Shown: positions 6,668 through 14,208, counted from the first letter of the stretch. The stretch: DNA of 14,451 nt from JABDGR01 sp035546135 (GCA_035546135.1 DASZWY010000269.1:1-14451); one strand, 5' to 3'. The notes: generated by a model not told the origin, from the sequence alone. Translations and numbers: made by a program.

Positions 6668-7885
6668 TCAGGCTTGGCCCAAATCAAACGCCGCGTGCAC
6701 GGCGCGCGCCGCGGCGTCGGCGTCCGCGAGGTCGATGGCCACGGAAATTTTAATCTCCGACGTGGTGATCATCAAAATATTCACGCCCGCCTTGGCCAGC
6801 GCGCCGAAAAACTTCGCCGCCACGCCCGAGTGTGTGCGCATGCCGATGCCCACCGCCGACACCTTGGCCATGTTCGCCGGCGGCAGCAGCTTGCCCCCGC
6901 CGAGTTGGGCGATGACATCCTTGGCCACCTTTTCCGAGCGGGGCAAATCCTCCTTCGCCACGGTGAAGCTGATGTTGGCGAGGCCGCCGCGGCCGATGTT
7001 CTGGATGATCATGTCCACCACCACGCCGTCGGCGCCGAGGGACTGGAAGAGCATCGCCGCGACGCCGGGGCGGTCGGGCAGCTCGCTGAGCGTGAGTTTC
7101 ACCTGGTTTTTGTCCACGGCCACGCCGCGGACCAGGATTTGTTCCATGTTGGGTGCTTCGGCTTTCACAATGGTCCCGGGTTCGTCGTTAAAACTGGAGC
7201 GGACTTCGAAAATGACATCGTATTTCTGCGCGAATTCGACACTCCGCGCCTGCATGACCTTCGAGCCGCTGGAGGCCAGCTCGAGCATCTCATCGTAGGA
7301 CAGCACGTCAAGCTTGCGGGCGTCGGGCACGACGCGCGGGTCGGCGGTGTAGACGCCGTCCACGTCGGTGTAAATCTGGCAGATGTCGGCCTTGAGCGCC
7401 CAGGCCAGCGCGATGGCCGAGAGGTCCGAGCCCCCACGCCCGAGCGTGGTGACTTCATGGTCCTGGCTCAGGCCCTGGAAGCCCGCGACGATGACGACCT
7501 TGCCGTCGTCGAGCTGGCCCTTGATGTCGCCGCCGGTCACGTCGAGGATGCGCGCGCGGGTGTGGGCGTCGTCGGTGATGATGCCCGCCTGCGGGCCGGT
7601 GCGCGACACCGCCGGCACGCCGATGGCGTGCAACGCGATGGCCGTCAGCGCGATGGTCTCCTGTTCGCCGATGGCCAGCAGCGCGTCCATCTCGCGCTCG
7701 TCCGGGTTCGGGTTGAGGGACTTGGCGCGGTCAATCAGCTCGTTGGTCACGCCGCTGCGCGCCGACACCACGACCACCACCTGGTCGCCGCGGTCGCGGT
7801 GCGCCTTGACGCGCTTGGCGACATTGCGGATGCGGTCAGCGTTGCCGACGGACGTGCCGCCGTATTTCTGGACGATGAGAGCCAT
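6668..7885 (-). CDS. lysC: Aspartate kinase with two ACT domains
   Basis: LysC phosphorylates aspartate, the committed step toward lysine, methionine, threonine and diaminopimelate. The 405-residue length matches single-function aspartokinases of the Bacillus LysC/Corynebacterium type. The kinase domain begins IVQKYGGTSVG (4-14) and contains IGEQET (72-77), TTLGRGGSD (146-154) and YTDVDGVYTADPR (172-184). Two ACT domains follow (about 262-330 and 343-400), pointing to feedback control by lysine and/or threonine. Met247, in PNMEQILVRGVAV, lies where the internal start of the Bacillus LysC beta subunit occurs; whether it is used here cannot be told. The frame starts with ATG 7885, which gives the standard N terminus. 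thrC follows after 8 bases. No classic Shine-Dalgarno site is visible. Confidence 0.95.
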   Translation of the reverse strand: MALIVQKYGGTSVGNADRIRNVAKRVKAHRDRGDQVVVVVSARSGVTNELIDRAKSLNPNPDEREMDALLAIGEQETIALTAIALHAIGVPAVSRTGPQAGIITDDAHTRARILDVTGGDIKGQLDDGKVVIVAGFQGLSQDHEVTTLGRGGSDLSAIALAWALKADICQIYTDVDGVYTADPRVVPDARKLDVLSYDEMLELASSGSKVMQARSVEFAQKYDVIFEVRSSFNDEPGTIVKAEAPNMEQILVRGVAVDKNQVKLTLSELPDRPGVAAMLFQSLGADGVVVDMIIQNIGRGGLANISFTVAKEDLPRSEKVAKDVIAQLGGGKLLPPANMAKVSAVGIGMRTHSGVAAKFFGALAKAGVNILMITTSEIKISVAIDLADADAAARAVHAAFDLGQA

Positions 7886-7914
7886 CGCGGGTAATGCAGG
7901 AAAGAATGGGTAAA

Positions 7915-7949
7915 CGGGCCTTATTGCCCGAATCTTTCCCGGGTGTCAA
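7915..7949 (-). promoter_or_regulatory. Candidate lysC-thrC promoter with a palindrome around the -10 box
   Basis: On the minus strand, a perfect TTGACA (7949-7944) is followed after 18 bases by AATAAG (7925-7920; 4 of 6 to the -10 consensus). The predicted start lies about 27 bases before the lysC ATG. The -10 box is exactly enclosed by the inverted repeat CGGGC (7919-7915 complement) and GCCCG (7930-7926 complement). This could be a repressor site or a small hairpin. No terminator or leader peptide is apparent in the short leader. Confidence 0.45.
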
Positions 7950-7968
7950 ACCTCGGCGGGCAGTGGGG

Positions 7969-8075
7969 AGTGTCTCAGTTTGAACTTAAAGAAGGGCCGC
8001 CGACAAGCGGCGCCCCTACAGCAATCGGCTCACAACTGTAGGGGCGTCGCTTGCGACGGCCCAAAGTGAGACAGT
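7969..8075. repeat. 107-bp palindromic MITE/REP-like element
   Basis: The outer arms are AGTGTCTCAGTTTG (7969-7982) and the complement of CAAAGTGAGACAGT (8062-8075), with two mismatches in 14. The inner arms at 7994-8021 and 8036-8062 are near-perfect: two mismatches and one single-base gap over about 28 bases. They surround a 14-base loop. A six-base direct repeat, CAGTGG, lies at 7961-7966 and 8072-8077 and may be a trace of target duplication, though the right copy overlaps the arm. There is no coding capacity. Such structures in intergenic DNA are usually multicopy non-autonomous elements; copy number cannot be judged from one window. Confidence 0.65.
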
Positions 8076-8125
8076 GGCCCAGACTTGGTGGTGGGTCAGC
8101 TTGACATCCAGCGGACGACACGGAG

Positions 8126-8152
8126 GGCCCGGCTCCGTCCGGGCCGTCTTTT
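8126..8152 (+). terminator. Terminator-like hairpin in the spacer before the repeat-protein gene
   Basis: GGCCCGG (8126-8132) and CCGGGCC (8139-8145) form a perfect seven-pair GC stem with a six-base loop, followed by GTCTTTT. This is a plausible rightward rho-independent terminator. No rightward gene precedes it. An alternative fold pairs CGGAC (8112-8116) and GGAG (8122-8125) with the continuous segment 8133-8141, which would break the terminator. It could thus be part of an attenuator for the gene at 8222 or the remnant of an insertion. The rest of the 336-base spacer 7886-8221 holds the lysC promoter candidate and the palindromic element. Confidence 0.45.
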
Positions 8153-8221
8153 GAAATTTTGATCAAACGGACCCACAGCCCCAGACTTGCATTTTCTTAC
8201 TCTTGAAGTTTACTTGTGCTT

Positions 8222-10174
8222 ATGAAGCCAAGCATGCGGGCTGGCAAATTGTATTGGGTCGTGTTGCAAATTATGGTGATGCTTGGGGTTTACGCCTTGG
8301 GCTGGTACACCGGCCCACGGATAGCGTCCGCCGGGAATACATCGGGCAAAAAAGCGGCGCCGGCCCAGAAAATCCCCGCCCAAGACATTTCCGCACCGGC
8401 GGTGCACGATGAAGTTGAGCTTCGGAACACGCTTGCCCAACTATTCAAGTTGCCCACGGTCAACGACGCTCAATTAAAAGTCAGCGATTTCATCCAGGGC
8501 CTTGACGCCAAAAGCATTCAGGCCTTGTTGGAGGATCCAGTCGCCAAGGCCTTGCTCGACCATCCGGGCTTTAATGTTCGAGCGAATATGCTTCGTCGCT
8601 GGGCTGAACTGGATCCGCATACGGCGCTGAGTTGGGCGACCAGCCATGAGTTCCCCGACAAGGCCAGTGCAGTTGGCGGACTGTATGCTGCCTGGTCAGT
8701 AGACGACCCCAAGGCGGCTTTTGCGGCCTTGACTCAAGTCAAGGGCAGTATTCATGCCAAGGCACTGGCGGAGGTCATCCGAAATTATTGCGACCAGGAC
8801 CCCGCCGCGGCCTTTGCCGCCCTGAATAGCCTGCCGCTTATCCAAACCAACAGTTTATACGCCGAGGTATTTGGGACTTGGATCACCAAAGATTCCGCGG
8901 CCGCCGTGGCCGCGGCAGTCAAGCTGCCGCCGGGCACGATGCGAGACGAGACTTGGGAAGCTATTGCCTCCAACTGGTCACTGATCGACTCAGCCGCAGC
9001 CATGACCTGGATCAATACCTGGCCCGCCGGTGCCGCAAAAGACCATGCAGTGGTTAATGTGCTCCAGACCATGTGCGACCAGGATGCCGCCAACGTGGCG
9101 GCTTCGCTGCCTAATTATAATATCCCCGCCGGGGAATCCCGTGACGAATTGTTATATGTCATTGCCACCCACTTTGCCGAGCAGGATCCCGCCGGCGCTC
9201 TCGCCTGGGCCGACAAAAACCTGGTCGGCCGGGATTTTGTGGGCGCAACGACGAGCGCCTTGCAGCAAATCAGCACCACGGACCCGGCGGCGGCGGCCGC
9301 TTATCTGGCCAATATCACCGACCCTGACGTCCTGCATTATGCCTTGCCCAAAATTATGGAGAATTGGGGAAACCAGGATCCCGAGGCGGCCCTCGCCTGG
9401 GCCCAGGCATTGCCCGGCGAAAACGTTGCCTTGCGGAATGATGCCATAACCAGCGTTTTTTCATCGTGGATTGCGGCCGATCCTGCTTCCGCGGGCAGTT
9501 ATATCCAACAAAATTTTGCGGATGATCCTTCATTCAAGACCCTCACAGGTGATGTTGTCACCAAATGGGCTGACGCTGACCCGCAGGGGGCATTTACGTG
9601 GGCACTGAGCCTCCCGGTCGGGGTCAACGGGGCCAGGATCAACGCCATCACCACCGCTTTGACCGCGCTGACCAATGTTGATCCGCAAACCGCCATGCAG
9701 GACGCCCTGATGCTTTCGGGCAACAATCAGCTTAGCGCAGAAACCGCGGTTATTTCCGCCTGGGCCAATCAGAACCCGGCCCAGGCAGCGGCTTCACTGC
9801 AAAACCTGCCAGCCGGCAAGAGCCTTGATACCGCCACGGGCAATGTCGCCAAGAGCTGGCTGACCCAAGACCCCCAGGCTGCCTCGCAATGGATCAATAC
9901 CTTGCCGCCAAGCTCCGCCCGCGATGCCGCTGTCGCCCAGATTATCTCCACCGTGGGGGAAAACAATCCCGCCGATGCCTTCAATTGGGCTATCACCATC
10001 GACAATCAGACAACTCGCAACACGCAGATCGTCAAACTTGCCTCGCAATGGTCGAAGCAAAATCCCGCCGCCGCTGCCGCTGCGGCGCAAAATGCTTTGC
10101 AGAATTTGACTGGCTTGACCGCCGAGCAGCAAACCGCCTTGCAAAAGGTCATCGGCAAGGCACCCGTTCCCTGA
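8222..10174 (+). CDS. Exported or membrane-anchored protein of ~16 degenerate 32-residue Asp-Pro/Ala/Trp repeats
   Basis: The 650-residue protein has no recognised enzymatic domain. Residues about 10-28 are hydrophobic (LYWVVLQIMVMLGVYALGW) after a basic N terminus. They are either an uncleaved anchor or a signal peptide with a possible site after IASA (residue 37), so most of the chain should lie outside the cytoplasm. Residues 38-123 are a linker and a short helical region. From residue 124 to about 631 the sequence is a tandem array of about 16 units of 30-34 residues. The pattern is W-x(3)-D-P-x-A-A-x(2)-W, then a Leu-Pro-like turn and an Arg-Asp-x-Ala-like helix, as in DPEAALAWAQALPGENVALR. 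The units look like alpha-helical-hairpin solenoid repeats, suggesting a scaffold or binding surface. Unit copies differ at most positions, so duplication is old. I chose ATG 8222; an in-frame GTG lies two codons earlier. Its codon use appears less GC-biased than that of its neighbours. The stop is 14 bases from the convergent smc stop. No function is claimed. Confidence 0.85.
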   Translation: MKPSMRAGKLYWVVLQIMVMLGVYALGWYTGPRIASAGNTSGKKAAPAQKIPAQDISAPAVHDEVELRNTLAQLFKLPTVNDAQLKVSDFIQGLDAKSIQALLEDPVAKALLDHPGFNVRANMLRRWAELDPHTALSWATSHEFPDKASAVGGLYAAWSVDDPKAAFAALTQVKGSIHAKALAEVIRNYCDQDPAAAFAALNSLPLIQTNSLYAEVFGTWITKDSAAAVAAAVKLPPGTMRDETWEAIASNWSLIDSAAAMTWINTWPAGAAKDHAVVNVLQTMCDQDAANVAASLPNYNIPAGESRDELLYVIATHFAEQDPAGALAWADKNLVGRDFVGATTSALQQISTTDPAAAAAYLANITDPDVLHYALPKIMENWGNQDPEAALAWAQALPGENVALRNDAITSVFSSWIAADPASAGSYIQQNFADDPSFKTLTGDVVTKWADADPQGAFTWALSLPVGVNGARINAITTALTALTNVDPQTAMQDALMLSGNNQLSAETAVISAWANQNPAQAAASLQNLPAGKSLDTATGNVAKSWLTQDPQAASQWINTLPPSSARDAAVAQIISTVGENNPADAFNWAITIDNQTTRNTQIVKLASQWSKQNPAAAAAAAQNALQNLTGLTAEQQTALQKVIGKAPVP

Positions 10175-10188
10175 CCATAACTTTCCGG

Positions 10189-13100
10189 TCACGCTTGCGC
10201 CGGAGCGGAAGGCACCGCTTCGGTCGTTGGCGGCGGGGTCGTCGCCGTTTGCGTCGGCGGGCCGGCGTCGTGGGCGATAGCTTCGCCGGTCTCGGTGTCG
10301 AGGCGCATGGAAATGAGGCGGGTGACGCCGCGCTCCTGCATGGTGACGCCGTAAATCGTTTTCGCCGAGGCGATGGTGCGTTTGTTGTGCGTGACGACGA
10401 GGAACTGCGAGTAGCGGGTGAAGTCGCGCAGCATCGCGGTGAAGCGGCCGATGTTCGCGTCGTCCAGCGGGGCGTCCAATTCGTCGAGCACGCAGAAGGG
10501 GCTGGGCTTGACCATGTAGATGGCGAAGAGCAGCGACAGCGCGGTCATCGTCTTTTGTCCGCCGGAGAGCAGCGAGATGCTGCGCAGCTTCGTGCCAGGC
10601 GGCCGCGCGACGATTTCCACGCCGCTGTCCAGCACGTCCTCGGTCTCGACCAAATGCAGGTCCGCCTCGCCACCGCCAAAGAGTTTCTCGAACGTGAAGC
10701 GGAAATTCTTGCGGATCTGCTCGAAGGTGTCCTTGAAGAGCTGTAGCGACGTCTGGTTGATTTCGTCGATGGCCTTGACCAGGTCCTCCTTGGATTTCCA
10801 CAGGTCGTCGCTCTGCGTCTTGATGAAATCGTGCCGCTCCTTGAGCGCGGAATATTCCTCGATGGCGACGAGGTTGACCGCGCCGATGCTCAGGATGCGC
10901 TCGCGCAGGTCCTTGATTTCGCGGCCCAGCGGCTCCCAGTCGGTTTGCTCCATCGCGGCAAAATCCTCCTCGGCCGGCTCGCCGCGCGGGCGCTTGGGCT
11001 TGGGCGCGAGGTCGGCGTCCTCATCGAGGTCGTCGAGGCGCAGGCGCGTTTCAAACTGCTCGTCCGCGGCCCAGAGTTCGCGTTTCCAGTCCACCTGCCG
11101 GATGTCGAGCTGGTATTCGGTGCGCACTTTTTCCTCGAGAAACGCCGATTGGGAACGCTCCTCGGCCAGTTTCACCTCGTGGCTGTGGGCGGTGGCTTCG
11201 TTTTCGCGGCGGCGTTCGCGCTCGCCAGCGAGGCCCTTTTCCAGCTCGGCGATTTCCTGCTCGCGCTTGAGCACGTACTGGCGGTCGGCTTCGAGCGACT
11301 CGGTGGCGGCGGCCAGCGTTTGCTGCAACTGCCCGGCGCGGGCCTTTTCATCGGTGGCGGTCTTTTCCAGTTCGGCGATTTGCTCGCGCGTGGCGTCCAC
11401 TTCCTGCGCGCGGCGGGTGAGCCGTGTGTCGAGGTCGCGGCGCTGGGCCTGTAGTTCGTCAAGATTGCGGTCGAGAATTTGCAGGCGCTGGCGTTTTTCC
11501 GCGAGTTCCAGCCGCGCCTCAGCCAGCAGTTCCTGGCGGCGGTCGCGGTCGGCGCGCAGGATGGTGATTTTCTGCTCGCCCGCGGTGATGAACTCGCGCT
11601 CTCCGGAAATCTGCGATTCCGCCTCGGTGAGGTCGGCCTGCGCGCGGGCGAGGCGTTCCTCGGCCTCCTTGCGGCTGTGCTCGAGTTCTTCGAGCTGCTT
11701 GCGCTGGCGCGCGGTGTTTTCGGAATTCTGGGTGAGGCCTTTGATCAGCGCGTTTTCCTGCGCCTGCACGGTGGCCACTTCCTGCGCGAGTTCGGTGACC
11801 CGCGCGCGCTTTTCATTGATGGCGGCTTCGGCGGTGTCGAGTTCGCCTTGCAAGCGCATGGCCTGCTCCGTGTGGCTGGTTAAATCGGCGTTTTGTGCGG
11901 CGAGCTCCTTGCGCAGGCGGCGCATTTCCGATTCGCGTTGGAGATAAGAACCTTCCTTGCGCCCGCCGTCGGCCACGCCGCCGAAAACCAGCCCGCGGCG
12001 GTCCACGACTTCCCCGCGCGCGGTCGCCGCCAGCAGAAATTCAAAGTTCGGATTCGCCGCCCAGAAGCCCAGGAAATTTTCGAGCGAGTCGGCGAGGTAG
12101 CAATCGCCCAGCAAATTTTCGAGGCGCGGCTGCAGCCCCGCCTGGCCTTCGCGCGCCACGACGGCACTCAATGCGGGGCGAATGCCTGCGGGCAATTCCG
12201 GCGCCGCAACCGGCTTTGGGCGCGGCGGCACCGGCACTTGCAGGCACGCCCGGCCAAGTTGACCGCTCGCCAGCCGGCCCGCGACGGGCGTCGCCGAGGA
12301 AAAATCCGCCAGCGCCAGCGCGTCCGCCGCCGGGCCGAGCAAGGCTTCGAGCGCCGGGGCGTCGGCGTCCTCGATGTCCACGAGCTTGGTGAGAATCTGG
12401 AACGCGCCTTTGGGCAGCAAATCTTCGAGCCGGCCTTGCAAAATCGCCTTTGCGCCCTCGGAAAAACCTTCGAAGCGCGCCTGCAAGCCTTCGAGCGCCT
12501 GCAACTGCGCCGTGCCGCGCGCAAGGGCGCGGTCGAGTTCCTGGATGCGCGTTTGCGTGTCGCGAAATTGCTGGCGCAATGCCGCCTCGGCGGCTTGGGC
12601 TTCGGTGACCGCCTGCTGGGCCGCGCCGAGGTCGCCGCCGCGGGCCGTGCGCGCCGCGACCAACTGCGCCTGCTGCCGTTCCAGACCGCCTTGCTCTTCT
12701 TTTAGCTGGAACAACGCGTCGGCCAGCGCGCCATGTTTAATCTGGTAAGTCTTGAGGTCCACCTCGAGGTGCGTGCAGTTCGTGCGCAGGCGGGTGATGC
12801 CGCTTTCGAGCACGAGCAGGTGCTGGCGGTGGTCCTGCAATTCGCGTTCGCTTTTTTCCAGCGTGGCCAAGGCCGCATCAAATTCATTCTGCCGGGTGCG
12901 GAACGCGCCATCCGAAGTGCCCACCGAGCCCAGCGCGCCCTGGTGGCTTGTCGAGTGCGCCTGCAGGCGTTCGTCCAATTCCGCGAGCTGTCCGCGGAGG
13001 CCGGCGATTTCCTGCTCGATTTCCGCCAGCCGCCCGTTGAGGTCGTCGCGGCGCACCAGGGAAAATTGCGCCTGGTTGTCGGCGTTTTCCATTTCGGAGC

Positions 13101-13980
13101 GCAGATCGAAAATGGCCTGCTGCGCATCCTGGAGCTTTTGCGTCAGCTCCGCGCGGCTGGACTTGAGTTCGTTGACGCGCTCCTCGCGTTCGCGGAGGGC
13201 CTCGGCGGCGCCCTGGGAGGCGGCGCGGGCCTCGGCGGCCAGGGTTTCGAGGCGCAAAATTTCCGCCTGGCGGCGCGCGAAAAAGCACGCGTTGTAGGCG
13301 AGGTCGAGCTTGGTCAGGCGGTGCTTGAGGCGCTGGTAGCGCAGGGCCTTGCCGGCCTGGCGCTTGAGGGTGCCGATCTGCCGGGCGACTTCCTCGATGA
13401 CGTCGGTGGTGCGCGCCAGGTTCTGGTCCACCAAGGCGAGCTTGTTCAGCGCCTCGCGCCGCTGGCTTTTGTAGCGCGTGATGCCCGCGGCTTCCTCGAA
13501 AATCGAGCGGCGCTCCGCCGGGTTGCTCGACAGAATCTGGTCAATCTGCCCCTGCACCATGAAGGAGTAGGAGACGCGGCCGACGCCCGTGTCCATGAAC
13601 AGCCGCTGGATGTCCTTGAGGCGGCACTGCTTGCCGTTGATGAAATATTCGCCCACGCCATCGCGCCCGACCCGGCGGCCCACCTGCACTTCATTGAAGG
13701 CCGTGCCCAGCTCCTTTTCGCAGTCGGTGAACGTCAGCGACACCTCGCACAGCGGCAGGGCCTTGCGCTGGTCGGTGCCGGCGAAAATCACGTCCTCCAT
13801 CTTGCCGCCGCGCAGGGCCTTGGCGCTCTGCTCGCCCAGCACCCAGCGGATGGCGTCCACGATGTTGCTCTTGCCGCAGCCGTTGGGGCCGACAATGGCC
13901 GTGACGCCGGGCTGCATCGCAATGCGGGTGCGGTCGGCAAAGCTTTTGAAACCGTTGATTTGGACTTCGCGGAGGAACAT
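10189..13980 (-). CDS. smc: Chromosome segregation SMC ATPase
   Basis: SMC dimers, with kleisin partners not present in this window, load onto and compact or segregate the chromosome. The 1263-residue protein has the full layout. The N-terminal ATPase half begins MFLREVQINGFKSFADRTRI, with Walker A GPNGCGKSN at 31-39. A coiled coil runs from about 165 to 500, a hinge lies at about 505-680, and a second coiled coil runs from about 680 to 1050. The C-terminal half has the ABC signature LLSGGQKTM (from 1137) and Walker B FCVLDELDAPLDDANIG (from about 1162). All catalytic motifs are intact. It is somewhat longer than the usual ~1180-1200 residues because of a charged, Pro-rich segment near residues 980-1010 and a Pro/Thr/Ala-rich tail of about 25 residues. 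ATG 13980 gives the canonical N terminus; a 52-codon upstream extension of the frame has no family resemblance and is rejected. Confidence 0.96.
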   Translation of the reverse strand: MFLREVQINGFKSFADRTRIAMQPGVTAIVGPNGCGKSNIVDAIRWVLGEQSAKALRGGKMEDVIFAGTDQRKALPLCEVSLTFTDCEKELGTAFNEVQVGRRVGRDGVGEYFINGKQCRLKDIQRLFMDTGVGRVSYSFMVQGQIDQILSSNPAERRSIFEEAAGITRYKSQRREALNKLALVDQNLARTTDVIEEVARQIGTLKRQAGKALRYQRLKHRLTKLDLAYNACFFARRQAEILRLETLAAEARAASQGAAEALREREERVNELKSSRAELTQKLQDAQQAIFDLRSEMENADNQAQFSLVRRDDLNGRLAEIEQEIAGLRGQLAELDERLQAHSTSHQGALGSVGTSDGAFRTRQNEFDAALATLEKSERELQDHRQHLLVLESGITRLRTNCTHLEVDLKTYQIKHGALADALFQLKEEQGGLERQQAQLVAARTARGGDLGAAQQAVTEAQAAEAALRQQFRDTQTRIQELDRALARGTAQLQALEGLQARFEGFSEGAKAILQGRLEDLLPKGAFQILTKLVDIEDADAPALEALLGPAADALALADFSSATPVAGRLASGQLGRACLQVPVPPRPKPVAAPELPAGIRPALSAVVAREGQAGLQPRLENLLGDCYLADSLENFLGFWAANPNFEFLLAATARGEVVDRRGLVFGGVADGGRKEGSYLQRESEMRRLRKELAAQNADLTSHTEQAMRLQGELDTAEAAINEKRARVTELAQEVATVQAQENALIKGLTQNSENTARQRKQLEELEHSRKEAEERLARAQADLTEAESQISGEREFITAGEQKITILRADRDRRQELLAEARLELAEKRQRLQILDRNLDELQAQRRDLDTRLTRRAQEVDATREQIAELEKTATDEKARAGQLQQTLAAATESLEADRQYVLKREQEIAELEKGLAGERERRRENEATAHSHEVKLAEERSQSAFLEEKVRTEYQLDIRQVDWKRELWAADEQFETRLRLDDLDEDADLAPKPKRPRGEPAEEDFAAMEQTDWEPLGREIKDLRERILSIGAVNLVAIEEYSALKERHDFIKTQSDDLWKSKEDLVKAIDEINQTSLQLFKDTFEQIRKNFRFTFEKLFGGGEADLHLVETEDVLDSGVEIVARPPGTKLRSISLLSGGQKTMTALSLLFAIYMVKPSPFCVLDELDAPLDDANIGRFTAMLRDFTRYSQFLVVTHNKRTIASAKTIYGVTMQERGVTRLISMRLDTETGEAIAHDAGPPTQTATTPPPTTEAVPSAPAQA

Positions 13981-14055
13981 GCGCGGGGAGAGGGAGGGAG
14001 CGGTAAAACGCGCACTACAGAGCCCCCCGCCCGCGCCCGCAATCCTATTTTGCCC

Positions 14056-14091
14056 GCGGCGGGAAATTTTTATTCCCAATTGCCCCGCCGC
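14056..14091. promoter_or_regulatory. Nested inverted repeats in the smc/DUF302 divergent spacer
   Basis: GCGGCGGG (14056-14063) and CCCGCCGC (14084-14091) are perfect complements. Overlapping them, GGGAA (14061-14065) and TTCCC (14073-14077) flank an AT-rich centre. The site lies about 80-110 bases upstream of smc, within its likely 5' region. It could be an operator or an mRNA hairpin; no T-run in either direction makes it a convincing terminator. No good -35/-10 pair was found for smc or the DUF302 gene. Confidence 0.25.
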
Positions 14092-14105
14092 CATTGCGCA
14101 CAAGC

Positions 14106-14136
14106 GGTGAATAACCTGCGAATAAGCTGCGGACAA
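14106..14136. repeat. DnaA-box-like array, three 9-mers at 11-bp spacing (right copy)
   Basis: Three 9-mers start at 14106, 14117 and 14128, one every 11 bp. On the minus strand they read TTATTCACC, TTATTCGCA and TTGTCCGCA, with one, one and two mismatches to TTWTNCACA. The array lies between smc and the divergent DUF302 gene, about 125 bases upstream of the smc start. The spacing matches the array at 201-231, and the first ten bases of both are identical (GGTGAATAAC). DnaA binding, or control of smc by it, is inference. Confidence 0.4.
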
Positions 14137-14208
14137 GTGCGGCGGGGTCGGAGTTTACTTGGACTACAGCGGCTTGACGCTGCTTTTAGAACCGCTAGGA
14201 AAAGAGCC

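Noticed and set aside
5277..7298. Very long rightward open frame (673 codons) opposite thrC and part of lysC
   Set aside because: It is the antisense of two strongly conserved enzymes. Its Arg/Ala/His-rich product has no recognisable motif, and GC-rich third positions remove stops on the opposite strand.
8205..8216. Ten-base match AGTTTACTTG shared by the spacers before 8222 and 14209
   Set aside because: Its distance to the two starts differs, and many ten-base coincidences are expected in a 14-kb window.
10175..10188. Terminator between the repeat-protein gene and smc
   Set aside because: Only 14 bases separate the convergent stops and no hairpin with a T-run is visible there.
13981..14136. 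52-codon upstream extension of smc
   Set aside because: SMC proteins begin at or very near the MFLREVQINGFKSF motif. The extension lacks family similarity and would cover the array and inverted repeats in the divergent spacer.
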